Source of the DNA: Actinopolymorpha sp. NPDC004070
Lineage (GTDB): Bacteria > Actinomycetota > Actinomycetes > Propionibacteriales > Actinopolymorphaceae
Length of the DNA stretch: 64,000 nucleotides
Assembly (NCBI RefSeq): GCF_040610475.1
Contig: NZ_JBEXMJ010000014.1
Span: forward strand, 1-64,000
Reading direction: 5' to 3'
Made by a program: the position numbers and the translations under genes. The notes beneath the pieces were generated by a model. The model saw only the letters and a list, made by a program, of their open reading frames with translations. It had not been told where the DNA came from and made no database searches. Positions 51,502 through 58,907 of this stretch are shown piece after piece (positions within the stretch are counted from its first letter, which is position 1; every line of letters begins with the position of its first letter).

Positions 51502-52052
51502 CTACCGCGCGTACAACTCGGTGAGCCCTGCCACGACGTCGTCGCACTCGGGTCCCGGGCGGTCCGCCAGCGCCGCAGCCAGCCGGTCGAGGTAGTAGTG
51601 CCAGCCGGCGGCCACGTCGGTCACGTCGCCGGCCGACGCCAGCCGATGGACGAAGAGCAGGCTGGTGCCGGTGTTCTCGCCGGTGTTCTCGCCGGTGCCG
51701 CCGGTGTTCTCGTCGATGCCCTCCGGGCTGAGCGTGACCTCGACCCGCCACCGGGGCTGCCCGGGGACGGACCAGTCGACCACCAGCCGTCGCGGCGGCT
51801 CGCACTCCAGGATCTGCACCGGCTCCGGCCCCGCGCCGTCCTCGCCGGTCATCGTGAACTCCACGGTCGACCCGACGCCCCGACGTCCGGTCCAGGTGCC
51901 GATCCAGCGGGCCGAGCGATCGGACTCGGTGACGGCCGCCCACACCTCCTCGATCGGGTCCGGGTAGGTCCTGCGGAACTCCAGGCGTACTCCCGCTCCC
52001 TCGCCATCGCCTTCGGGACCACCCGGCCGAGGTCGGCATGCGTGTCGGTCAT
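51502..52052 (-). pseudogene. SRPBCC (AHSA1-like) gene with a one-base frameshift
   Basis: The gene starts MTDTHADLGRVV (ATG 52052, AGGAG 6 nt upstream) in one frame. The SRPBCC fold (RLEFRRTYPDPIEEVWAAVTESDRSARWIGTWTG... to the stop at 51502) continues in another. The frames meet at 52015-52017, a GGG run (CCC on the coding strand); one extra C would give a continuous 183-residue protein. No start codon exists in the second frame near the fold. It is either a real inactivating deletion or a base-calling error in a homopolymer. A 12-bp repeat adds an ENTGENTG stretch. It is divergent from the YCII gene. Confidence 0.8.
51668..51712. repeat. 12-bp tandem repeat in the SRPBCC gene
   Basis: CCGGTGTTCTCG at 51668 and 51680, then a shortened CCGGTGCCG (51692-51700), then CCGGTGTTCTCG at 51701. 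It encodes ENTG-type tetrapeptide repeats in a loop of the SRPBCC protein. Confidence 0.9.
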
Positions 52053-52272
52053 GAACGCTCCTGTTGGTCGTACGAGCCGAAGCCCCGACCATAAGGCCAG
52101 ACTTAAATATCCACCACTGTCTCCTCGGCGCGTTCCACCGGCGCGTTCCACCGGCGCGTCCGGCGAAGAAGTCCGAGAAAAAGGTTCGGGCACCGTGTCG
52201 AACCGGTGCCCGGCCGTTCGAAGTGTGGTTGGAAGGTGCCCCGAAGCCCCAATCAGACAGAGGGAGATCGAC

Positions 52273-52698
52273 ATGCGGGTGATGGTTCTGGTCAAGGCGA
52301 CCGACGACTCCGAGGCCGGCGTGATGCCGGAGGAACAGTTGCTGACCGAGATGGGGAAGTACAACGAGGAGCTCGTCAAGGCCGGGATCATGCTCGCCGG
52401 CGACGGGTTGCACCCGAGCTCCAGGGGTGTCCGGGTGCGCTTCTCCGGTAAGGAGCGGTCGGTGATCGACGGGCCGTTCGCCGAGACGAAGGAACTCGTC
52501 GCCGGCTACTGGCTGTGGCAGGTGCGCTCGATGGACGAGGCGGTCGAGTGGGTGAAGAGGTGCCCCAACCCGATGCTCAGCGACTCCGAGATCGAGATCC
52601 GCCCGGTGTTCGAGGCCGACGACTTCGGTGAGGCGTACACCCCCGAAGCCCGGGAGCGGGCCGAGCGCGTGCGTGCACAGACCGCCCAACAGCAGTAG
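52273..52698 (+). CDS. YCII/DGPF-domain protein
   Basis: A 141-residue protein of the YciI-related family with the DGPF motif (66-69, VIDGPFAETKELVAGYWLWQV) and the N-terminal MVLVKATDDSEAG strand. Such proteins are encoded beside ECF42-type sigma factors, as here (52817). They are small dimeric cytosolic proteins of unclear activity, possibly sensors or partners of the sigma factor. GGGAG lies 6 nt before the ATG. Confidence 0.92.
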   Translation: MRVMVLVKATDDSEAGVMPEEQLLTEMGKYNEELVKAGIMLAGDGLHPSSRGVRVRFSGKERSVIDGPFAETKELVAGYWLWQVRSMDEAVEWVKRCPNPMLSDSEIEIRPVFEADDFGEAYTPEARERAERVRAQTAQQQ

Positions 52699-52816
52699 TT
52701 CGACGGGTTGGGCCGGGGGGCGGGCTCGCGATCGACCGGTGACGTTCGGTCGCGGCCGCTCGCGCCCCCCCCGCGCCCGCCCCGGCATCCGGCGGCGGGC
52801 ATGGTCTGATGGGGCC

Positions 52817-54106
52817 GTGAGGGCAGAATCCCAGCTCGCCGGCGATCGGACGGACGTCCATCGGGCGATCGAGACGGTCTGGCGGATGGAGTCCGCGAAA
52901 CTGATCGCCGGGCTGGCCCGGATCGTGCGCGACGTGGGCCTGGCCGAGGAACTCGCCCAGGAGGCGCTCGTCGCCGCTTTGGAGCAGTGGCCCACCGAGG
53001 GGGTTCCGCCCAAGCCGGCCGCGTGGCTGATGACGATCGCCAAGCGGCGCGGCATCGACCGGCTGCGGCGGGAGGAACGCCGCGACCAGAAGTACGTCGA
53101 GATCGCCCGCGACCTCGACGTCGAGCAGGGCGACCACGCGGCCGAGGTGGCCGCAGCGCTCGACGATCACATCGAGGACGACCTGCTCCGGCTGATCTTC
53201 GTCGCCTGCCACCCGGTGCTGTCCACCGATGCCCGGCTGGCGATGACGTTGCGGGTGGTCGGCGGCCTGCGTACGGACGAGATCGCCCGCGCCTTCCTCG
53301 TACCGGAACCCACGATCGCCCAGCGCATCGTGCGCGCGAAACGCACCCTCGCGCAGTCCGGTGTGCCCTTTGAGATCCCCGAGGGAGCCGACCGCGCGGC
53401 CCGGCTGTCGTCGGTGCTCGAGGTGATCTACCTGATCTTCAACGAGGGGTACGCGGCGACCGCCGGCGACGACTGGCTGCGGCCGGCGCTGTGCGACGAG
53501 GCGTTGCGGTTGGGGCGGATCCTGGCCGAGCTCGCACCGGACGAGGCCGAAGTGCACGGACTGGTCGCGCTGATGGAGATCCAGGCGTCGCGGGCGAACG
53601 CGCGGGTGGACGCGTCCGGGCAACCGGTGCTGCTGCTCGACCAGGACCGCGGGCGCTGGGACCAGCTGCTCATCCGGCGGGGGCTGGCCGCACTGGAACG
53701 AGCCGACTCGCTGGACCAACCCGCCGGACCGTATGTCGTCCAGGCCGCGATCGCCGCCTGTCACGCGCGCGCCCGTACGCCGGAGGAGACCGACTGGACC
53801 CGGATCGCCGGACTGTACGGCGTACTCGCCGCGATGGTCTCCTCGCCGGTGGTCGAACTCAACCGGGCGGTCGCGGTGGGGATGGCCCGGGGACCGGCTG
53901 AGGGGCTCGCCCTGGTGGACGTGCTGGTCGCCGAAGGTGCGCTGGCGGAGTACCACCTGTTGCCGTCGGTACGCGGGGACCTGCTGGTGAAGCTGGACCG
54001 GCGGGCGGAGGCGCGGGCGGAGTTCGAGCGCGCGGCTTCCCTTACCCGCAACGAACGTGAGCGTTCCTTGCTTCTGCGCCGCGCCGCCGACTGTTCCGCC
54101 GGCTGA
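52817..54106 (+). CDS. ECF sigma factor with C-terminal extension (ECF42-like)
   Basis: A 429-residue sigma-70-family factor. Region 2 (about 29-88) includes AEELAQEALVAALEQWP and PAAWLMTIAKRRGIDRLRRE; region 4 (about 150-185) is LRVVGGLRTDEIARAFLVPEPTIAQRIVRAKRTL. A helical extension of about 240 residues follows, with LVALMEIQASRANAR and HLLPSVRGDLLVKLDR. This build, together with the adjacent DGPF protein, defines the ECF42 group, which has no anti-sigma factor. The extension probably controls activity. The start is GTG 52817; the frame extends upstream without features. Confidence 0.92.
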   Translation: MRAESQLAGDRTDVHRAIETVWRMESAKLIAGLARIVRDVGLAEELAQEALVAALEQWPTEGVPPKPAAWLMTIAKRRGIDRLRREERRDQKYVEIARDLDVEQGDHAAEVAAALDDHIEDDLLRLIFVACHPVLSTDARLAMTLRVVGGLRTDEIARAFLVPEPTIAQRIVRAKRTLAQSGVPFEIPEGADRAARLSSVLEVIYLIFNEGYAATAGDDWLRPALCDEALRLGRILAELAPDEAEVHGLVALMEIQASRANARVDASGQPVLLLDQDRGRWDQLLIRRGLAALERADSLDQPAGPYVVQAAIAACHARARTPEETDWTRIAGLYGVLAAMVSSPVVELNRAVAVGMARGPAEGLALVDVLVAEGALAEYHLLPSVRGDLLVKLDRRAEARAEFERAASLTRNERERSLLLRRAADCSAG

Positions 54107-54107
54107 G
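54064..54107 (+). repeat. 44-bp direct repeat, copy 1 (sigma-gene end)
   Basis: The last 43 bases of the sigma-factor gene including its TGA, plus one base, starting TTCCTTGCTTCTGCGCCG. A second copy with 38 of 44 identical bases lies at 56349-56392 in the same orientation. The DUF222-HNH gene lies between the two. Confidence 0.85.
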
Positions 54108-54142
54108 CCGGGCGCGGCTGCTCTCGTCGGACGCGGCTGTCC

Positions 54143-56227
54143 TCAGAACGGTGGCAGGTCATCCTCGGCCGTCCTCGTACCGGCGGTAGCCGTCGCGGGT
54201 TCGACCGGCACCACGGGCTCGGTGAGCGATGGTGCCCGGCTGCTGTAGCTGCGGCCGAAGGGGTCGGTGAGGGTGTGTTCGCCGGGCCCGGTCTGCTTCA
54301 GTTTCCAGTCGCGTTCGGTTTTGGCCTTGTGGTGGCGTGGGCACAGGGGTGCGATGTTGTCCACACCGGTTTCCCCGCCGTCGGCGTACTCGGTGTTGTG
54401 GTCCAGGTGGCAGGTGGCGGCGGGTCTGCGGCACGTGGTCCACACGCACCGCTGGTCGCGGGCAGCCACCAGCTCTGCTTGGAGTCCGCGCAGGAACCTT
54501 GCCGGTATCGGATGCAAGTGGAGTAGGCGCCCCGTGACCGGATGGGTGACCCCGACGCTGAATCTGCCTTCGGGGTTGGTGAGGTTGTTCGCCACCAACC
54601 GCTCGGCCACCTCGGTGATGACGGGTCCGAACCCGCCGAGCTCACCTGGCCGGGCAGACAGCCCCATCAGCGTGGTCAGCGGGATGTTCAGCTGAATCTT
54701 GGCGCACGTTCGTATCGGCCCCCAGCTCGGCTGCGTGGAAGACCACGGCGGCGGTGGTGGTGGTGGTGGTGGTGGTGGTGGTGGTGGTGGTGGTGGTGGT
54801 GTCGAGTTGTCCGGTGGCGGGTCGGGTGGATCAGGTGGACCCGGCGGGTCGGCCGTTTCATCCGGAGGGCGGTTCTGGCGCGGGATCTGCCCCGCAGCCG
54901 AAGGCCCGTTCGTGGAAGCGGCGCTCTCACCGGTTGCGCTGCTTCCGGCAACGTTCTTCCCGGCTACGTCGCACTCCGTCGCGGTCTCCCCGGCCGAGCT
55001 GCGGTCGGCGGCAAGGTGAGCTGCGGTGTCGTGGACCGGGACGCCGGTCACCGCGGGCCCGCCGCACACCGTGCAGCTGGGAACCGGCACGGGAGAACAG
55101 TCGCCACACTCACACCAACTGTCGTGCAGATCGTGGTCGGGGAACCGGTGAACACCACAGTGCCCCTGCCCGCCCTGCTCGTCCGCCGACTGCTGACCGT
55201 CGACCTGCTCGGGGTCCGCCTGCTCGGGGTCGGTGTGTTCCTGCGGCGTCTCGTTCTCCGCGGCCCACTGCCCAGACTCGTCCGGCTCGGCCTCGCCCTG
55301 CTCAGAGCCGTCCCGCGCAGACTGCTCCCGCCCAGGCTCGTCATGTGCAGTTTCTGCTTGCGCCTGACCTGGCTCAGCGTGGTCGTCGGTCGCTGTGGGG
55401 GCGGAGCAGTCAACGATGTCGGCGGCACCGGCGAGCAGGGAGTAGGCCACGTCGGCGCGCAGTTGGCTGAGCTTGCGGGAATCACCGGAGGACTTCACCG
55501 CGCGGGCGATGGCGTCGATGTAGCCGTACGCCTCCGCCGCTTGATCGGCGGACAGTCCTCGGACGGCGAGGTCGGCGACTCCGTCGACGGCGGGCCAGAT
55601 CGCGACGTTGCGCCCGGTGCGGGCGGCACGGTGTCGTTTGGCGGCGGCTTCGGGGTCGGCCCTGACCACCTCCGCCTCCACCTTCGCCCGAAGTAGTCCG
55701 CCACGCAGTTCGAGCACCTTGGGGAAGAGGGCGTCCTCGATCACACCCCACAGGTCCAGTTTGGCGTCGGTGATCCGGTCGATGATGATGCGGACCTCAT
55801 TGAGCTCCAACCGCCCAGACGCCAATGCCTCACCCACCCGTGGGAGCCGGGACACGGTGGCGGCCATCCCCACGTACTGAGCCGCCCGGTAACCGGTCCA
55901 CCCCAGCAACGGCTCCAGCACCACCGACGTCATCGGGTCCGGCTCGACGTTACGCTCCGCCGGGTCGCCGGGCATACCGTCGGCGGCATAGGTCAGCTCG
56001 TTCACTCCCGTCAGGCTGGCCGACTCCGCCCAGCAAACCATCCGCCGCGTCCCCTTGACGTACTCCTCCAACTCCCACCCGTTACACGCGGCCAGGTCCA
56101 CCGAGGCGATCGCGGCCGCCAACTCCGGACCACCCGGCAAATCCGCGAAACCGGCAGGCAGCACCCCACGACCACCCGGGTCCCCACCCAGGTGGTCGTC
56201 GCCGAAGCCCACACCGCCGTCGCTCAC
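54143..56227 (-). CDS. DUF222 / HNH nuclease (13E12 repeat type)
   Basis: A 694-residue protein. The N-terminal DUF222 domain (about 30-290) includes LELNEVRIIIDRITDAKLD and AEVVRADPEAAAKRHRAARTGR. An acidic, low-complexity linker and a run of 18 prolines follow. A C-terminal HNH nuclease motif is CVWTTCRRPAATCHLDHNTEYADGG...NIAPLCPRHHKAKT. In mycobacteria such genes (REP13E12) are dispersed repeats. The GTG start at 56227 lies directly after a -10 box (see promoter entry); TTG 56248 is less likely. The gene sits between two copies of a 44-bp direct repeat. Confidence 0.88.
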   Translation of the reverse strand: MSDGGVGFGDDHLGGDPGGRGVLPAGFADLPGGPELAAAIASVDLAACNGWELEEYVKGTRRMVCWAESASLTGVNELTYAADGMPGDPAERNVEPDPMTSVVLEPLLGWTGYRAAQYVGMAATVSRLPRVGEALASGRLELNEVRIIIDRITDAKLDLWGVIEDALFPKVLELRGGLLRAKVEAEVVRADPEAAAKRHRAARTGRNVAIWPAVDGVADLAVRGLSADQAAEAYGYIDAIARAVKSSGDSRKLSQLRADVAYSLLAGAADIVDCSAPTATDDHAEPGQAQAETAHDEPGREQSARDGSEQGEAEPDESGQWAAENETPQEHTDPEQADPEQVDGQQSADEQGGQGHCGVHRFPDHDLHDSWCECGDCSPVPVPSCTVCGGPAVTGVPVHDTAAHLAADRSSAGETATECDVAGKNVAGSSATGESAASTNGPSAAGQIPRQNRPPDETADPPGPPDPPDPPPDNSTPPPPPPPPPPPPPPPPPPWSSTQPSWGPIRTCAKIQLNIPLTTLMGLSARPGELGGFGPVITEVAERLVANNLTNPEGRFSVGVTHPVTGRLLHLHPIPARFLRGLQAELVAARDQRCVWTTCRRPAATCHLDHNTEYADGGETGVDNIAPLCPRHHKAKTERDWKLKQTGPGEHTLTDPFGRSYSSRAPSLTEPVVPVEPATATAGTRTAEDDLPPF
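54747..54800. repeat. Trinucleotide microsatellite encoding polyproline
   Basis: Two GGC then sixteen perfect GGT triplets (54753-54800) form a 54-bp run in the DUF222-HNH gene. On the coding strand they give 18 consecutive prolines (CCA/CCG) between the acidic linker and the nuclease region. Perfect triplet tracts of this length are prone to slippage, which would change the proline count without shifting the frame. Confidence 0.95.
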
Positions 56228-56240
56228 GCGTTCGATTCTA
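56228..56240 (-). promoter_or_regulatory. Possible leaderless promoter of the DUF222-HNH gene
   Basis: On the minus strand GGGTAGAAT (-10 box TAGAAT, 56240-56235) is followed after 7 bp by GTG 56227. The predicted transcription start falls on or next to the start codon, and no Shine-Dalgarno site exists. No good -35 box is seen at the usual distance, so the call is tentative. Confidence 0.4.
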
Positions 56241-56288
56241 CCCGACAAGATCGGCTAACTCTCGCCGGAAACCGCTTGTCCACAAGGA

Positions 56289-56421
56289 GAATCTGCGTCA
56301 ACCTCGACCTGCCTGAAGGCCAGGGCAGGCGGTCGTGGATACGTCGACTTCCTTGCTCCTGCGCCGGGCCGCCGACTGCGCCACCGGATGAGTGGCCCCA
56401 AGCCGAATCCGCGTCAACCTC
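56289..56421. repeat. 17-bp direct repeat around the sigma-tail copy
   Basis: GAATCTGCGTCAACCTC (56289-56305) and GAATCCGCGTCAACCTC (56405-56421) differ at one base and are 116 bp apart. Between them lie a CCTGCC...GGCAGG hairpin (56308-56330) and the second copy of the sigma-gene end. The right copy touches the stop codon of the RDD gene (56420-56422). Confidence 0.8.
56349..56392 (+). pseudogene. 44-bp direct repeat, copy 2 (detached sigma-gene tail)
   Basis: 38 of 44 bases match the end of the sigma-factor gene (54064-54107). Translated in the same frame it gives SLLLRRAADCATG and a TGA, against SLLLRRAADCSAG in the gene. The similarity stops abruptly on the left: preceding codons (AVVDTST) bear no relation to the sigma factor. 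It is therefore a remnant, not an independent gene. Confidence 0.75.
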
Positions 56422-56950
56422 ACCTTGCGCGGGAGCGATAGCGGCCCACCGTCGTCCCTGCCAGCCGGTCGTAGGGCGTGCGCCCCGAACTCCGGAACAC
56501 GCCGACCACATAGGTCGCGGCAAGGACGTACACAGCACCGAGCAACACCGCGTCGACGACCGGCGACCCAATCCGAAGCGTCAGGTCCCAGATTGCCGTG
56601 TGCGCGAGTTCCCATGGCAGTAGCACCTTGAGACAGTTGCGCGCTGCCGCGCGAGCGAATCCGACGCGGCCGCCCGACGTGCGGCGTACCTCCACCGCGA
56701 GCAGTCGCTTGCCGACCGTGGCGCCGTGCCGGGCCTCCTGCACCGCCAGCCACGACGTCACCGGCACACTCAGCAGCAGGCTCGCCGCAAGTTGTGCGAG
56801 CACCCGGCCGCTGACGCCGGATATCTCCGGAGCGAAGCCAAGTACCCGGGCGGTGAACCCGATCCCAACGAGGATGCCGACGTACCCGAGGATCACGGCA
56901 TAGTCGAGTGCCGTCGCCGCTACCCGCCGCCACGCCGTCGACTCACCCAT
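56420..56950 (-). CDS. RDD-family membrane protein
   Basis: A 176-residue protein with three to four membrane helices. RRVAATALDYAVILGYVGILVG is the RDD opening (the Arg and Asp residues that name the family), GATVGKRLLAVEV the conserved centre and TPYDRLAGTTVGRY the ending. RDD proteins are of unclear function; some act in Na+ or osmolyte transport. It is divergent from the GNAT gene. GGCGGAGCG lies before the ATG. The frame is open for about 1.1 kb upstream without coding features. Confidence 0.88.
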   Translation of the reverse strand: MGESTAWRRVAATALDYAVILGYVGILVGIGFTARVLGFAPEISGVSGRVLAQLAASLLLSVPVTSWLAVQEARHGATVGKRLLAVEVRRTSGGRVGFARAAARNCLKVLLPWELAHTAIWDLTLRIGSPVVDAVLLGAVYVLAATYVVGVFRSSGRTPYDRLAGTTVGRYRSRAR

Positions 56951-57043
56951 CGCTCCGCCCCCGTAGGTTCGTCCCGGTGTGTCCTGGCACGATACGCCGC
57001 ACGCCGAGTGGCTCGGCGTCTCGGCGAGGAAGGGTGGGCGACG

Positions 57044-57643
57044 ATGATCACTGCGGTGACGGTGCGGCCATTCGACAAGGCCACCGACTCGGACGCGGTC
57101 GGGGCGATCGACCGTTCGTTCGTCACCGACGAGGCCATGCAGGTTTCCCGCACAGCCGACGGCTTCGAACTCACCGAGGTCCGCACCGAACCGCTCACGA
57201 AGGTCTTCCCGCTCGACCTCGACCAGCAGACCGACCACGGGCAGTGGGACGCGGCCTGGGTCGCCGAGACCAACGACGACAGTTCGCCGGCGACGGTGGT
57301 CGGTTTCGCCGCCGCCCGCTTCTCCCGGTGGAACCACCGGGTCGAGCTCTATCACCTCTACGTCGACGCCGCCCACCGCGGCCGAGGCGTTGCACGCGCA
57401 CTGCTGGACCACATCGACGAGGATCCGCTGATTCGCGAGCAGGGGCACTGCCTGTGGCTGGAGACCTCCCACCTGAACGTGCCCGGGGTCCGCGCCTACA
57501 AGGCACTGGGATTCGAACTCTGCGGCCTCGATCTCGAGCTCTACGGTGACCCGCCCAGCGGACCGCGGGAGATCGCGCTCTTCTTCACCCGGCCGCTGCC
57601 CCACGACGCTTTGACGAAGGATGACGCCGCGCGGCGTCGATAG
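57044..57643 (+). CDS. GNAT-family N-acetyltransferase
   Basis: A 199-residue acetyltransferase. The acetyl-CoA loop is YVDAAHRGRGVARALLDHI (about 106-124), followed by LWLETSHLNVPGVRAYKALGFELCG. The opening and the VRTEPLTKVFPLDLD segment resemble streptothricin acetyltransferases, but resistance is only a possibility. Its last 34 codons overlap the 3' end of the convergent membrane-protein gene by 103 bp; the core fold ends at about LFFTRPL, so the overlap affects only the tail. Confidence 0.88.
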   Translation: MITAVTVRPFDKATDSDAVGAIDRSFVTDEAMQVSRTADGFELTEVRTEPLTKVFPLDLDQQTDHGQWDAAWVAETNDDSSPATVVGFAAARFSRWNHRVELYHLYVDAAHRGRGVARALLDHIDEDPLIREQGHCLWLETSHLNVPGVRAYKALGFELCGLDLELYGDPPSGPREIALFFTRPLPHDALTKDDAARRR

Positions 57644-58164
57644 GCCCATGCCAGTACCAGGAGCGATGGGCCCCAGAGGTTCAACGGGGCGTAGCAGGCG
57701 GTGAAGACGGCCGTCCATGGTCCGCTCTCCATGCTGCCCGGACCATGACCTGTCCAGACCCTCCAGAAGCCCAGTGTCCAGATCAACACGAGTGCCATCG
57801 ATCCGAGCGCGGCGACGAAGAACACGACCTTCGCGTGAACCTTTCGACCACCGAAGTGCGGTACCCATAACGGAATCTCGTTCCCCAACGGCTGGACAAG
57901 TCCGAACGCGGTGAGCGCGACGACCTCCGACAGCAGACTGATCAGAGCGATGTAGACCGAGCTCCACCCGTGCGAGACCCAGAGGTGGCCAGAGGCGTCC
58001 AGCTGGCCCATGGGAAACCCGAACGCCACCGCCAGTCGCCAAAGGCCGGAGGGGAGTACCAGCAAGGGAATCGCGTGTGCCAGCTTCTTGGCCCATCGGG
58101 GCGCTGGTCGCCGTGCAACGTCGTCACAGGTCCCAACCTGGTTCCAGCTGGCGGGTGTCGTCAT
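57541..58164 (-). CDS. Multi-pass membrane protein of unknown function
   Basis: A 207-residue protein with hydrophobic segments at about 33-50, 65-90, 112-134 and 155-175. Conserved-looking pieces are GLWRLAVAFGFPMG, PHFGGRKVHAKVV and APLNLWGPSLLVLAWAYRRR. No family was named. The start is ATG 58164. The frame continues 156 bp upstream, but that part is a remnant of an ABC-ATPase gene and not part of this protein. The C-terminal tail overlaps the GNAT gene by 103 bp. Confidence 0.75.
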   Translation of the reverse strand: MTTPASWNQVGTCDDVARRPAPRWAKKLAHAIPLLVLPSGLWRLAVAFGFPMGQLDASGHLWVSHGWSSVYIALISLLSEVVALTAFGLVQPLGNEIPLWVPHFGGRKVHAKVVFFVAALGSMALVLIWTLGFWRVWTGHGPGSMESGPWTAVFTACYAPLNLWGPSLLVLAWAYRRRAASSFVKASWGSGRVKKSAISRGPLGGSP

Positions 58165-58254
58165 CCCATCACGTTCGCGGATGCGACGTGGCCGGCCATC
58201 CCTCGGCCGAGGCGCACTCGTCCCTCGATCGAGGGGTTTGCGCTGGCGCCGCAG

Positions 58255-58343
58255 GACCCGTTGCCGCATCCCGCCGGAGAGTTCGTGAGGGTACGCGCAC
58301 CCTGGAACACCAACGCGCACTCCTGCCAGCGGAACCTTCGCAA
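58255..58343 (-). pseudogene. Scar of an OppD-type ABC ATPase gene
   Basis: Two diagnostic pieces of an oligopeptide-importer ATPase lie side by side in different frames. The Q-loop piece is LRRFRWQECALVFQGA (58343-58296) and the signature piece is YPHELSGGMRQRV (58293-58255). In intact homologues, including the ATPase at 35515-36540, these are about 65 codons apart. An internal deletion with a frameshift has joined them. Nothing of Walker A or Walker B could be recognised beside them. Confidence 0.75.
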
Positions 58344-58514
58344 GGACAACCTTCCGTTCGTGCGCGACAGCCCACCGCCCACCCCGGGTAGGCCCTTGAT
58401 CATTTCGGGTTACTGGACTACACCTGTACGCGAATGTTCGTCAACGGAAGTGAGCCGGCTTTTCCGGACAGTCGTGACGCGTGTCCTCGACGGTGACGTG
58501 GCAGGCTGTGCCGG

Positions 58515-58907
58515 ATGAACGACGACCGCAACGCGCTCGGCGGCGAGCTTCTCCCCTGTGGGACCGACCCGGTGACCGGCTTCTACCGGGACGGCACGTG
58601 CAGCACGGGGCCGGACGATCTCGGCAGCCACACGGTGTGCGCGGTGGTCACCAAGGAGTTCCTCGCCCAGCAACGCGAACTCGGCAACGACCTGTCCACA
58701 CCGAGGCCGGAGTTCCACTTTCCCGGTCTTCGTCCCGGTGACCGCTGGTGCGTGGTGGCCGCGCGCTGGCTGCAGGCGCTGGAGGCGGGCGTCGCGCCGC
58801 CGGTCGTACTGGAGGCGACGAATGCTCAGGCCACGCAGGTCATTCCGCTGGAGACGCTGCGCAGGCACGCGGTCGACGTACCACCCGACATCCGGTCACT
58901 CACCTGA
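58515..58907 (+). CDS. DUF2237 protein
   Basis: A 130-residue soluble protein matching DUF2237 along its length: ALGGELLPCGTDPVTGFYRDGTCSTGPDDLGSHTVCAV, then GNDLSTPRPEFHFPGLRPGDRWCVVAARW. The Cys residues in PCGTD, TCSTG and VCAV are conserved family positions. The function of the family is unknown. It overlaps the convergent DUF402 gene by 8 bp at the stop codons. Confidence 0.92.
   Translation: MNDDRNALGGELLPCGTDPVTGFYRDGTCSTGPDDLGSHTVCAVVTKEFLAQQRELGNDLSTPRPEFHFPGLRPGDRWCVVAARWLQALEAGVAPPVVLEATNAQATQVIPLETLRRHAVDVPPDIRSLT

Noticed and set aside
52699..52816. G-run and C-run between the YCII and sigma genes as an attenuator hairpin
   Set aside because: A G6 run and a C8 run could pair, but the match is poor and low-complexity GC sequence pairs easily. 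No terminator or leader peptide is visible.
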